Assembly (NCBI GenBank): GCA_031308135.1
Contig: JAHLJT010000631.1
Coordinates: 261,410,925-261,474,924, forward strand
Reading direction: 5' to 3'
Length of the DNA: 64,000 bases
From: Acheta domesticus
Lineage: Eukaryota; Arthropoda; Insecta; Orthoptera; Gryllidae
In this document: in pieces, positions 43,701 to 54,497 of the stretch
How the letters are laid out: the number at the start of each line of letters is the position of its first letter
How positions within the stretch are numbered: position 1 is the first letter of the stretch
Position numbers and translations under genes: made by a program
Notes under the pieces: model-generated
Told to the model about the DNA's origin: nothing
Database searches by the model: none
The model's input: only the letters and a program-made list of their open reading frames with translations

Positions 43701-45675
43701 ATATTTAATTTTTGATGGAATTGTAAAATTAGGTGAGGATAAATACCTTTCAATCTTGTCACTACAATCTAGGTTAATTATTGGTGATAAATGTGTCTTC
43801 TAATTGATCAGCTATTAGATTAGATTTATCAGTCTGAATGTGCATAGTGTGTGCCAAATTTAAGTGGTGGAATAGGAGTAAATGATTGAGTCAGTTTTTG
43901 TATAGTAGTCTACATCGCTCTACTGTTTGGATGAATTTGTTCTATGTAATTTTAATACTTGACTATTGTGTATTTATCTTCACGAGATTTAATTGTTAGT
44001 GATAATTTACTTATTTTATGTTTGATGTCTGGTCTAAATGTTTGATGCCAAAATCTTCATAAGTTATGTTTTGATTTGATTTAGTTAATTATATTTAGAG
44101 GTAATTGTTGTTGATCTGAAATGTAAGGCTTATGATAGATCATGGGCGTAGCCAGGGGGGGGCAGTTGCCCCCCCCTAAAACTTCAGAAATTTATAAAAT
44201 TTGTATAAAACATCAATCAAAAATTGTATGATTTTATTATATTTATATATGAAGAAAAAGATTTGGTTTACTTAAGTAAAATATGTTATATGATAGAATT
44301 TTAATATATATACAGTAAAGAAAAATATCTAACTAAAAATGTAATCATTTTTAATTAATCTTAATTTATTTTTAAGTTATTAGGTAAAAATGAAGCGTTG
44401 GAGTTTTCGTATTCAATTTTATCAGCCATTCAGCCCAGCATGAATCACACTCGCTCAAAATGTACAATGTTTTTGAATTCTACAGATTTTGAGATAAGAT
44501 TAAATCAACACCGATCACCGTCCTATTGCAATAATTGTGTTAGTTTCTTAGTTTAGTCCCGATCGTCTGAAACAAGTGAACGTGACATAAATTGATATAC
44601 CTTACGTATGAAAATACGGATTGTTTAATTATTGTGTTTAATTGAGAGTCAACAGCAGTACATATAAAGTGCTTTTTGAAATATTACATACGCTCCACGG
44701 TGAGTAAAACATTACATTATGAACTATCCTTCTAGAATAAACGTTAATAGTATTTCAGAAAATAATTTTCTTTTACGAGACATAAAAAATAATATTTATA
44801 ATAATCAATGATTTTTCCATGACTACCAAAAACAACTCTTAGATAAGCATGATTCATGAAGAACGACGATTATGAAACAAATGCAAAATCTGTCTTGAAT
44901 TTTCTGTTGCACATTTCATAAAATAGAATGAGCTTATGAAATGGTATGAATTGCTATGTGTATGGATTGAGGACATTATTGTAATTTTAATTGGACCAAA
45001 TACCTGTTAATATTTTTTATTTCTTTTGAATTAAATTTCCTAAATTTAGACAAATAAATAATTCATAAAAAGAAAACTGCTAATAACTTTTTTGTTGTTT
45101 CGTAGAAAAAATTCTTTCGAAAAAAATGTGATTAATTTGTTATAATTACCTAAATCAATATTAGAAATAAATCTAAAATCAATCTAAATCAATTTTTTTG
45201 TTACAAAAACCAGTTAATCATTGTGCACATTATATTTATACATTAAGTTACAGCAAAACCTTGTTTTAATCTGAGAAAATGAAACATTATGTCATATAAT
45301 ACATTCATATTTTTATAAAAGCGTAATTTTTGTAAAAATATTTTGAAAGAATATACTAATATAATTGTATTATATTAATATAATAATATTATTTTCGTAA
45401 TTTTAATTTCTCTGGAATATTCTGTTTTAGAAGTTCCCGTCTAGGGTTTACTTTTAAGTGTTGGAGTTACACTTGAACATTCTGCTATATTCTTCTTAAT
45501 ATAGATAAAAGTTTGTTATGGACATAAGAAAATTTTTGATCAGTAAGTATTGTGATATCTAAACACAAAGTATAAGTAATTTTAAGTATTTCTAAATCTA
45601 GAATAGCAGTTATTAAGAGCATAAAAATCTGTTTTCCTGTAGACATTTTTAATGTAGAATATTTTATATATTTAT

Positions 45676-45960
45676 AGGTAATCAAAAAAGAAAACTAGAG
45701 GAAAGAAATGAATCCAAAAATGAAAGTGACGAAAAGAAAGCAAAATTTGTATCAACACTTAATCGTACAGAACCTCAACCAGGACCTTCATCCTCTTATC
45801 TAAGTAATGATGAATCACTTGAACCTCACATTGATGATCCTCTCCAAAATGATTTAGGTCTACAGATTGGACGATCTTTTCACATGACACCAAAAGAGAA
45901 AAGTATGTTTCTGAAATCTTGTTGGATTCTGCCTATACTAGTTATATTTTTGTTGTAATT
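45676..45960 (+). pseudogene. Duplicated N-terminal exon of hAT transposase
   Basis: Begins after an acceptor-like TATTTATAG and parallels 46035-46290 over its whole length (NQKRKLEERNE..., TEPQPGPSSSYL, HIDDPLQNDLGLQIGRS, KSCWI), with diverged bases. It ends shortly after LKSCWIL with stops. It is a partial tandem duplication of about 360 bp that includes the splice acceptor. Confidence 0.75.
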
Positions 45961-46034
45961 ATTAAGGACATTTAAAATTGCTATTTGATCTTTCTGTACA
46001 AATTTCTAATGTCGAATATTTTATATATTTATAG

Positions 46035-48593
46035 GAAATCAAAAAAGAAAACCAGAGGATAAAAATGAAACCGAAAATGAAAGTGACGAAAATAAAGCTA
46101 TATGTACATCAACACTTAATTGTACAGAACCTCAACCAGGACCTTCATCCACTTATCTGCCTAATGAATCAATTGAACCTCACATGGATGATCCTCTCGA
46201 AAATGATTTGGGTTTATGGATTGGACGTTCTTCTCAAATGACACCAGAAGAAAAAATTACACTTCTAAAATCTTGTTGGATTCCACCCATGAGTTATGAT
46301 TTTAGTAAAGATGTAAAACCCTCCGAAAGAAAATTTAAGCATGCTTGGATACAAACATATTCACCCTGGCTTGTATATTCGAAAGCACTCAAAGGCGGTC
46401 TTTGTAAATTTTTTGTCCTCTTTCCTCCACCCATTGGTTCAGTTAAAGGTATTCTTGGATCATTTATGATAAAGCCTTTTACACGCTATAAAAATTTACA
46501 TGAAGATTGTAAAAAACATTCTTCTAATCATTGGCACAAAACTGCAGTTACTGCGGCCAGAGATTTTACTGCTAATGCTCCAGTTGATGTGCAACTATTA
46601 CACGGCCACAAAAAAATTATAGAAGAAAATAGTAAGATTTTAAAATCAATAATCTCCACAATTTTATTTTGTGGGACCCATGATCTGCCTTTAAGAGGAA
46701 AAGTTCAAACTGGAGGTGTGTTTCAGGATTTAATTAAATTTCGAATTGAAGCTGGTGATAAATACTTGAAGCAACATTTTGATGAATCTAACGCTAAAAA
46801 AAATGCAACATATATGTCTCCTCAAATACAAAATGAAATTATTAGTTTGTGCGGGGCTGTCATTAAAGATGATATAATAGAAGACGCAAAAAAAGCATAC
46901 GCATTTAGTGTACTAGCGGATGAGACAGCTGATATATCGGGGAAAGAGCAATTGTCAATTGGTTTAAGATTTTTTGATGAAAAACAGATGAAAATTCGGG
47001 AAGAATTTGTTGGCTTCGTTGAACTTAAAGCTCTCGATGCTCATACAATTGCAACAGCAATAGACACATTTTTGGAAAAGGAAGGACTTGATCCGGAAAA
47101 ATGTGTAGGTCAAGGTTATGATGGATGTGCAGCTATGGCTGGCAATGAAAACGGAGTACAAAGCATATTACAAAAAAAGTATAAACAAGCTAAGTTTTTT
47201 CATTGTGCATCGCACAAATTAAATCTTGTAGTTAATGACTTGAATAATGTACCAGAAATACGAAATACTATCTCTACAGTCAAAGACATTATTGCATTTT
47301 TTCGAGAGTCTGTATTAAGACGAAACTATACTGCGATTTTTGTAGGAAGAGCTCTGAAGATAACTCAAATCCCATCTTCGCGATGGAATATGTCACGGCA
47401 TTTCGCGTCTTTTCTCGGTCTTGCCGGTAGAAGTCGCATGATCGCAAGCACTGCTTCATACGGTCGCGATCGTGCGAAATCTAGCGGAACGACTGTGAAT
47501 GATACGAAATGCCGTGACATATTCCATCGCGAAGATGGGATTTGAGTTATCTTGAGAGCTCTTCCTACAAAAATCGCAGTATATATCCCGAATATTCCTA
47601 TGTTTTGCGAAACTCGTTGGTCTCAAAAGTACAAAAGTATTTCTGTTTTTAACAATCATTTTACTGATATAATATCAGCTCTGCAAAAATTATCACTCAT
47701 AGGAAACAATCAAACTAGGAAAACGGCATTCCAACTTCATGCAACTACAACTACAGGTAAGTTTGTTGTTGCTGTGGCTTTAATTGCAAAATATTCTGCG
47801 ATATTGGAACCGGTGGTGAATGCTCTGCAGTCCAAAGCTTTGGACTTGTTGCAATGTTCAGAGCATATCCGAAGAATTCTTGGAGTAATAAAAAGTCATC
47901 GTAATGATCCTGAGCAGATTACAAGAGTACTCATGGAAAATGCAAAGAGCATAGCTGAAAAATGTGGACTGGAACTATTACTACCTAGAATTGTCGATAA
48001 ACAAAAGCATCGTTCAAATCCTCCAGCATCCAATAAAGAAGAATACTGGAGAAGATCTTTAATAATTCCTTATTTAGATTCTCTCGTATCATCTTTGGAA
48101 CGTCGTTTTTCAGAAGATCATTCAGCTGCGTTTTCATTGTTGATTCTTCATCCTCAAAATATGATGAAGATGACAATTGATGATTTCGAAAAAAAATCTA
48201 AAGAATTTGAATTATTCTACAATTTACAACGATTGAATTCCGAAACTGAATTATGGTATTCCACGTGGAGCAAAAGAAATTTGAGTGAAGAACAATTACA
48301 AGATATTAAAATGGCAGATTTAGTTAAAGAGGCCGACATTTTTTATCCCGAAACAAAAAAAAGCGCTACTCATTTCTCTTGCTCTACCGTGCACCACTTG
48401 TACTGTAGAGCGATCATTCAGTACTTTACGCAGAGTAAAGTCTTGGTTAAGATCAACAATGACAGAAAATCGACTAAACGGTTTATGTTTAATGAGTGTA
48501 CATAGGGAATTCGTAATAGGAAAAGAAGAGAAATATCTCAAAGAAATATTTGAGAGATTTGCAAAAAATCCACGCAAACTTGTTTTAGTTTGA
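46035..48593 (+). pseudogene. hAT transposase (DUF4371 / ZMYM-like), disrupted
   Basis: The frame opens at a TTTATAG acceptor (46034) with NQKRKPEDKNE, upstream of the ATG at 46184. Domains: a TTF-type/zinc-finger-like CKHSSNHWHK region, then SVLADETADISGKEQLSIGL (catalytic Asp region), VGQGYDGCAAMAG and FFHCASHKLNLVVNDL, then after the MITE MFCETRWSQKYKSI, and a C-terminal hAT dimerisation block (CTVERSFSTLRRVK, MTENRLNGLCLMSVH) ending TGA at 48591-48593. It is interrupted at 47329-47581 by a MITE that adds a stop, and a one-base shift in the A run near 48353 moves the last block out of frame. Otherwise the frame is well kept, so inactivation seems recent. Confidence 0.9.
47329..47581. mobile_element. 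253-bp MITE inside the hAT transposase
   Basis: Starts TACTGCGATTTTTGTAGGAA and ends with its reverse complement; the inverted arms match for at least 80 bp (through CATCTTCGCGATGGAATATG). Flanking TA duplication. Removing the block and one TA joins RRNY directly to IPNIPMFCETRW in frame, proving insertion. Mariner/Tc1-type by its target site; class otherwise unknown. Confidence 0.92.
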
Positions 48594-48959
48594 CAGTTCG
48601 TTAGTTGTTTTATATAGTCTTCCAATATATTTTATAATGTGTATTTTCTTTATATCATTAATAAACTAGTGTAATTGAATATATAATTTTTTTTAAAAAA
48701 AATGTCTTCATAGTTTATTAATATTGTCCTTAAATGATATTCCTAAGGCAACTCAATACGAAGTATACATCTATGGCAAGTCGATGTTACATCAATAGAT
48801 GTACGAGTGTACATCTATATCGATATCGAATTGATATATTTTTAATATTATATATCGAATTACATAAATTATATATCGTATTGATATATAATTGATATAT
48901 TTTCGTATTAATGTTGTTTGTCCCCCCCTAATGAAAAACCTGGCTACGCCCATGTGATA

Positions 48960-49640
48960 GATAATTGATTTTCAAAAAGAAAGTCTTAATATCTTGGTAA
49001 ATATTTCTATTTCATTATCAATTTTTTGAATAGTGTTTAAGTTTTTGAGAAGTTTATAATTATAATTCATAAATTTTCTAAAAAGTTCTCAATCGTTATG
49101 TACATTATTTGATGTTGAGTGAGTATGTAGTAATTGAGATTGAAAAGAGAGATGGTCAGAATTGACTTTCAGGATTGGTGATTGAAAAATTGGACAATTG
49201 GAAATTTTTTGTTACGATGGTGTCTAGAATATCGATAACATATTTTTATGAGAAGAATAATATGTGTGTATGGAGAGAACATGCATTTCAATGTTATTGT
49301 GTGTAATGTATTGGAGTAGACGAATACCTTGAGGGTTTGTACTGTTACATCTCCACATGGTTTAGAATTAAAATCACCTAGAAATAAACAATTTGGATTT
49401 TGAAAAATGTTATTATAAATTATAGATGGATATACTTTATTTGGTTTATATGCTACATATATATTAAAGTCTATTTTATTAATATTGATAGCTAATGGTA
49501 TACATTCTAAATTTAGTGATATAGGAAAAAATGTTTGTTGATGAGGTATAATAGTTTTAACTAGAGTAACCACACCACTAGAAGCATGTGCAGATATATG
49601 ATCATTTCTGTAAATTTTGTATCCGTGTATTTGTAATATT
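48960..49640 (-). pseudogene. jockey endonuclease
   Basis: The ORF at 49169-49573 reads IPLAININKIDFNIYVAYKP and NCLFLGDFNSKPCG, corresponding to the L---Y-P and L-GDFN-(K/H) motifs of jockey endonucleases. Upstream DLHISAHASSGVVTLVK-like sequence is frameshifted. The 3' part runs into the hAT element boundary at 48962. Confidence 0.75.
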
Positions 49641-49866
49641 TCTCCTAGTATTAGATGTTTTTCACTAATACAATCTATGTCAATGTTATGTATCTTTAAA
49701 AAATACTGAAATAATTTTTTTGTCGTTTTAGACCATTTGCATTCCTTTATAATAGTGTTATGATATTTATCTTAAGAGCCATGAAGTAAATTTGTAAAGC
49801 TGTTTTCAATTAAACTTGTAATTTTAGGAATAAATGAAGAAATTATTTGTTGTACAATATATGATA

Positions 49867-50345
49867 TTAAGTTTGAAAATTGTGTAACTGAGAGCAATTT
49901 TTAGTAATGTAGGAATAAGTGAAATCATTGTTATTAGAGTATTTTTGTGGGAAGTAAGTACAATGGATATTGGTATTAGTTGTAGTAGTAATGTTGTGTT
50001 GGGATGGATGAGAAGTAGTGCACAATAGAAGGAAATTTAGAGCATGTAAATTAGGAGTGGTGTTGCCAACATTTGCAGTGGGTTTAATTGGAATATTGGA
50101 AGAATGCTTTTTATTAGAAAGAAGTAAGTCTTTATATGTTTTGCAACCTTTATTATTAACAGTTTGATTTCTACCACAATTAATGAATTGAGAAGTAGAA
50201 GTAGTTTTGGGGAGAGAACAATTTGTATAGTGATTATCTTGTAAACAACTAACAGAATATGGTGCTAAATGACAATTTGCTTGCATATGGCCAAATTGCT
50301 GGCATCTTTTACACTGAATAGGTAAGTTCTGTAATGAAAGTAAAT
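49867..50345 (-). pseudogene. jockey gag, zinc-knuckle region
   Basis: In the minus strand, CKRCQQFGHMQANCHLAPY is a CX2CX4HX4C zinc knuckle, followed by CLQDNHYTNC, a second degenerate knuckle, and an Asn/Thr-rich tail. These sit at the C-terminal end of jockey ORF1 (gag-like) proteins that bind element RNA. The N-terminal part is missing. Confidence 0.8.
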
Positions 50346-50359
50346 TACTTAATTAAGAT

Positions 50360-51115
50360 TGCTGTTCTCATATATGTTTACTCGTAAGCAAGGCCCGCTG
50401 TATCTTTCAAACACATTTTCTGAAGAAAAAAATGCTCCAAATTTTTCAATTTTTTTTTCATGATAGGAAAAAAGGATGCATAAAAGAATGGCATAGGTCT
50501 CATTTTGGTTGAACTCTCTAATTTTCGTACAAATTTGGTAATAATGTGTAATTGGAAATTTAGAAATAATGCGAGAAAGTATGCATTTATAGTACCTCTA
50601 GTTTTTCATGATCCACTCTCCATTTTATTGATTACGTATTTTTACTTCCTTGCATACATACCTATAAAGGAGTAATATAATATGTAGTAGAGAGAACATC
50701 AGGTAATGCAGCAGTGAAAAGTGCAGTTGGCGTTGAACCCAAATGTGCAGACAGAAACTTTATTTTTGTGGTTCTTTGATACCATTAATGTGGGGTTTTG
50801 TTGTTCCTATAGTGTGTAAAAACTTTGAAAATGTGCTCTTAAAACAATTTTATGTATATTTTGTCTTACAAACTCCTTTGATATTCCGTGTGGGTGAACC
50901 AAAATAAGTCAAAAGGTGATTGGAAAGGAAATAAAACTTTTGGTTTGAAAAAAAAAAATCTTTCTGTTCAAACATTTGCATTGCAGAAACATAAAGAACT
51001 CCAGAAACGTGTAAATTGTTTATTATTTACGAAAAAATGAATATATGTATTTAGAAGGAAAAATTAACATAGAAATAGAAAAGCATACAATTTACATAAT
51101 TCGATTGCTTTGGAA
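50360..51115 (+). repeat. Diverged repeat-family fragment
   Basis: Contains AAATGCTCCAAATTTTTCAA, GGCATAGGTCTCATTTTGGTT, a weak head-like TACTTCCTTGCATACATACC and then the outer-arm phrases TCTTAAAACAATTTTATGTA, GATATTCCGTG, GAACTCCAGAAACGTGTAAA, in the same orientation as 38701-38960. It marks the far side of the jockey block. Confidence 0.65.
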
Positions 51116-52106
51116 AAAAGAAGATTTGGAAGAACAAGGTGAATTATTTTGAATTTTTAAAGAAATAAAAAGTTATCTATGAAATTGGGCTGAAAATTTT
51201 ATCATGTCGTTGACTCAAAGATTGAAAAAAGCGAACATATTGTCAACAAAAAAAAGAACATTCTGTCTGTTCTTGTAAAGAAGAATTCGGACAGATTTTC
51301 ATACATAAAAAAGAGGAAGAGAAGGGGTATTTTGGGGAAAAGAAGACATATTGTAACCCTACCAAGGAACTTCCCCAATTTGTGGTAATTGTATGACAAT
51401 GTAGGTAAGAGTAAAAATAATTAAATAACACAAAACAAGCTTACACAGACTTGTGAGATGAAATAAACAAGAACTAAAACTGATAAAATAATTCGTAAAA
51501 ACCTCCAAATATCAAGGCTATCTCGATTGAATAGGTGGAGTTAAATGTATTTCAAAAGATCAAATGTCTCATCAATCTAATTAAAACACCATTATCAATT
51601 CCAACAAAAATAAAGTATATTGAGAATATTTTACTTTGCATGCAATCACTACAAAAATGAAATTAATTAAAACTTTGGATATGCTCTTGTTTCTATACTT
51701 CACTGAAAGAAATGATAGGAGAAAGAAAAACAAAAATCGTTATCTCTATTAAGATTTTTTATATTTTGAATACAGTAAACATAAATATAATATAAAAAAT
51801 AAATAACTTATTTACAAACAAATACTATTCACAACTCAGAGATTGCATACATTCATGTACACGGAAAGAAATACTAAAAACGATAATCAGTTCCTTTGTT
51901 GAAACAATTAGTCTTGCAAAATACAAAAAATGCTGTCATGAATCAAACCACTCAAGAGAGATTATTAACCTTTCTAGAACGAAAAGGCCTCGTTAGTGGA
52001 AATACAGAAAATGAATGAAACAGATGATAACAATAGACAAGTCAATAACAACGTTTCGAAAAACCTAGATGCAAAGTGGGTTATTCGGAAAGGAGATTCC
52101 GAGCAT
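51116..52106. other. Downstream flank of the P450 gene, nothing recognised
   Basis: AT-rich. No gene or clear repeat; it probably includes the short 3' UTR of the minus-strand P450 gene, but no convincing poly(A) signal was identified. Confidence 0.5.
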
Positions 52107-52291
52107 TCAGAACCGAGGAGTGATGCGCGCCCAGAAGGGCTCGGGCGTCACGGAGATGCCGTTGACCAGCTGATCGATGGGCGGCAGCGCGCTGGGGTCC
52201 TGCGGCTGCAAGTCAAAGTGCTGCAGCAGCGCAGCCAAGAGGACGAACATACTCTGGCGCGAGAACGTCTCGCCGGGGCACACACGCTTCC
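52107..52291 (-). CDS. P450 exon 6
   Basis: Acceptor ttcgcag|GGAAGCG; 185 nt with TGA at 52109-52107. Encodes GKRVCPGETFSRQ (the haem-ligand cysteine), helix L and the C-terminal WARITPRF. Confidence 0.9.
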
Positions 52292-54497
52292 CTGCGAACA
52301 CAACACCACACCACACCGCACTTGAGCTCCCGGCCCAGCTCGCGTTCACACACGCGTGGAGGAAGGCAAACGACAACTGCACACTCACCTCCTCCAAAGG
52401 GCATGGTGATGTCCTTCGTGAGCTCTCCACGCTCGTCCAGGAAGCGATCAGGGCGGAAATTCTCCGGGTCGCCCCACAGCTCCTTGTCGTGGTGCATGGC
52501 ATACAGGTTGCACGCCAGCAAGGTGTTCTGCGGCACAAACGACACTCGTAGACACAATTCCGCTTTGAAATCGGCGTCCAAGAAAGACTCATTGTAAATA
52601 CCCAGAAATGCCTGTCAGTCGAAAAGCCAAGGAGTCGATGACAGCCGCTTACCTTGGGGATCGCGTAGCCTCCGAGAGTGGTGTCCTCCAGGGCGAGGTG
52701 CGGAAGACCCATAGGAAGCAACGTGTTGAACCTCATCGTCTCTCGCAACGTCGCCTCGATGAACGGCATGCTGCAAAGCACGAAGAATAGCTTTGTCAGC
52801 AACACGAATGTGTGTGCATTTGAACGCAGTCGGAGGAGGGTTGCCACTCACTTTGGCCTGTCGTCCAGCGTGGGCAGTCTGCACTGCCCCACCACGTCGT
52901 CCAACTCCTTCTGGCACCTGCGCAGGACCTCCGGGTGGTGCAGGAGCGCCCTCACGGCGAACGACAGCGTGCTGGTGGTGGTGGTGCTGGACGCCAGGAG
53001 GATGTCTGCGCCCACGATCTGCAGCTGCTTCGCTACAAGGGGCATACAAGCACGCGTTACAAGCAAGGCGACGAGGCCGGCCGGCCGATGACGTGTGGTT
53101 CCGCAGCCGCTGCTTTCCTTACCGGTGAAAGAGAACTCCTTGCCGCGGCCCTCCTTGCGCATCTCGTGGATGTAGCGGTCGATGAAGTCCCGCAGGTGGT
53201 CCTCGGAGAAGTTGCCCTCGTGCTCCTCCAGAGCCTTCTGGACGGTGTCGGACATGAACTTGCTGTGGCGCGTGGTTTGGGCGGTGCCGGTGGCGTTGGG
53301 CGCGATCTTGTGCAGCCAGGGCGTGTAGGTGACCGCGCCGCCCAGCTGGTCCAAGTTGCGCACGAAATTGGCGGCGGCGTGCGACAGCTCGCGCAGGGCG
53401 CCGTACTGGTCGCGCGAGAAGCGCTGGCCGGTCATCATGGACCACACCAGGTTGACGAGGCCCGGGTAGAGCGCGGTGGGGAAGTGCATGCAGCCGTCCC
53501 GCACCGACAGCTCGTCCGTCCACTCGCCGCGCCCCAGCGCGATCAGCTCCTCCGTCTCCTCGCGCAGCGTCTCCTCCATGCTCTTGTAGCGCCGGCCGAA
53601 GCCGAAGTCGCGCATGTTGCGCAGCATGAAGCGCTTCTGCTCCATCCAGGCTGGCCCGTTGTTGAAGAAGATGCCGAGCTGGTCGCCGCCGGCGCGCAGC
53701 CGCGCTTGCACGAGGTCGGGGCGCGCGGCGAACTCGGGGCGCGTGAACACGTCGCGCACGTCCTCGTACGCGGTGGCCACGACGGTGGGGAACGGGCCCA
53801 GGTACAAGCCCAGCAGGCGCGTCTTGTAGCGCCGCGCCATGGCCAGCGTCGCCTTGTGCATGAAGCGGTAGTTCTGGAGCAGCAGCAGCCAGTAGCTGCC
53901 CCACACGGGCAGCCGCGGAGGGCCTGTGCACACGCCACCCCAAGCACGAATTAGAAACACAATTCACGTTCAAACCCCTTCTGGCAGGCCGAAGCAAAAG
54001 GCCTTCAAAAATTAAGAAAATTATTTTTAACACTGTTTCATGCAATGGGGGCAAATACTATTTACAAGCAATTCATCAGATTTAACACACTAAACACTGT
54101 ATGTAACGTGTGCAATCTTTAATATTGCATGTTACAAAATACAATCCTGGTGTTGTCTATTGAAAATTGAAAATTCCTATTAAATATATAGACAAATACA
54201 ACACCTGGCGTCTTTCAAATCAAAAGATTAATAAATTAATTCAACTTTCTTTAAAGGTCGTTCTGTTATTCAGCTTGTACTATACAACAATTGCACAGTT
54301 GACGGCAAGACTTTTAATATATGACAAAAATGAGGCAAATTTAAAAAATAATTTGTTTACTCTGTGGATGATCAAACGAGCGAAGAGAAATGTATGGCAT
54401 TCTCACCTGGCGGGAAGTTCGGTGGTCGCTCATAGGCCTGGCGGTAAAGGCGAATAGCCAATATTGCGATGAATACTCCCAAAATCAGCGTCAGCAT
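52107..54497 (-). CDS. Cytochrome P450, CYP2 clan (CYP303/304-like), complete, six exons
   Basis: Spliced minus-strand CDS: 54497-54407, 53923-53123, 53032-52852, 52770-52653, 52527-52389, 52291-52107; 1515 nt, 504 aa. All junctions are GT-AG with matching phases (1,1,2,0,1). An ER-membrane haem monooxygenase. Seen: N-terminal hydrophobic anchor (MLTLILGVFIAILAI), Pro-rich hinge PPNFPPGPPRLPVWG, helix C WMEQKRFMLRNMRDFGFG, helix I GADILLASSTTTTSTL, helix K ETMR (ExxR), FRPDRF (PERF), and haem ligand loop PFGGGKRVCPGE. Size and order are normal. The FFNNGP-W--QKRF-LRN-RDFGFGR signature suggests the CYP303/304 group; exact subfamily needs comparison. Substrate unknown. Exons are very GC-rich, giving long spurious ORFs on both strands. 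Confidence 0.93.
52389..52527 (-). CDS. P450 exon 5
   Basis: Acceptor tgccgcag|AACACC, donor GGAGGAG|gtgagt; 139 nt. Encodes YAMHHDKELWGDPENFRPDR and the start of the haem loop PFGG. Confidence 0.9.
52653..52770 (-). CDS. P450 exon 4
   Basis: Acceptor gctgcag|CATGCCG, donor CCCAAG|gtaagc; 118 nt. Encodes MPFIEATLRETMR (helix K, ExxR) and LPMGLPHLA. Confidence 0.9.
52852..53032 (-). CDS. P450 exon 3
   Basis: Acceptor tttgtag|CGAAGCAG, donor CCAAA|gtgagt; 181 nt. Encodes helix I (IVGADILLASSTTTTS) and helix J. Confidence 0.9.
53123..53923 (-). CDS. P450 exon 2
   Basis: Acceptor gtgcacag|GCCCTCCG, donor CACCG|gtaagg; 801 nt. Encodes the hinge end through helices A-H, including DVFTRPEFAARPD and the helix C WMEQKRFMLRN. 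The ATG at 53960 upstream is intronic. Confidence 0.9.
54407..54497 (-). CDS. P450 exon 1
   Basis: ATG at 54497-54495, 30 codons plus one base, donor CCAG|gtgaga. Encodes the signal-anchor helix and the start of the proline-rich hinge. The ATG was chosen because it directly precedes the hydrophobic anchor. Confidence 0.88.

Larger units (their letters stand above)
44141..48954 (+). mobile_element. hAT DNA transposon (4.8 kb) with exact 8-bp target duplication
   Basis: Terminal inverted repeats CATGGGCGTAGCCAGG and CCTGGCTACGCCCATG, with TGATAGAT on both sides (44133-44140 and 48955-48962). The paired copy near 63040 has a single TATGATAGATAATTG, i.e. the empty site. The element carries a hAT transposase gene of the DUF4371/ZMYM-like type, now broken by a MITE and a frameshift. 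Confidence 0.95.
42420..50350 (-). mobile_element. jockey-type non-LTR retrotransposon, interrupted by a hAT element
   Basis: Minus-strand remains in jockey order: gag zinc knuckles (49867-50330), endonuclease (about 48960-49620), RT (about 42930-43700) and ORF2 C-terminus (42420-42933). Many stops and frameshifts. About 3.1 kb when the hAT element at 44141-48954 is excluded. The same element, without the hAT, recurs at about 61130-64000. Confidence 0.85.

Noticed and set aside
52935..53954. Plus-strand 339-codon ORF opposite the P450 gene, plus several other long ORFs in this region
   Set aside because: They arise from the very high GC content of the P450 exons; only the minus-strand spliced frame has P450 motifs and consistent splice phases.
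53119..54054. Minus-strand 311-codon ORF in a second frame over P450 exon 2
   Set aside because: Arg/Ala/Pro-rich shadow frame; the true frame through the acceptor at 53923 gives the P450 sequence.
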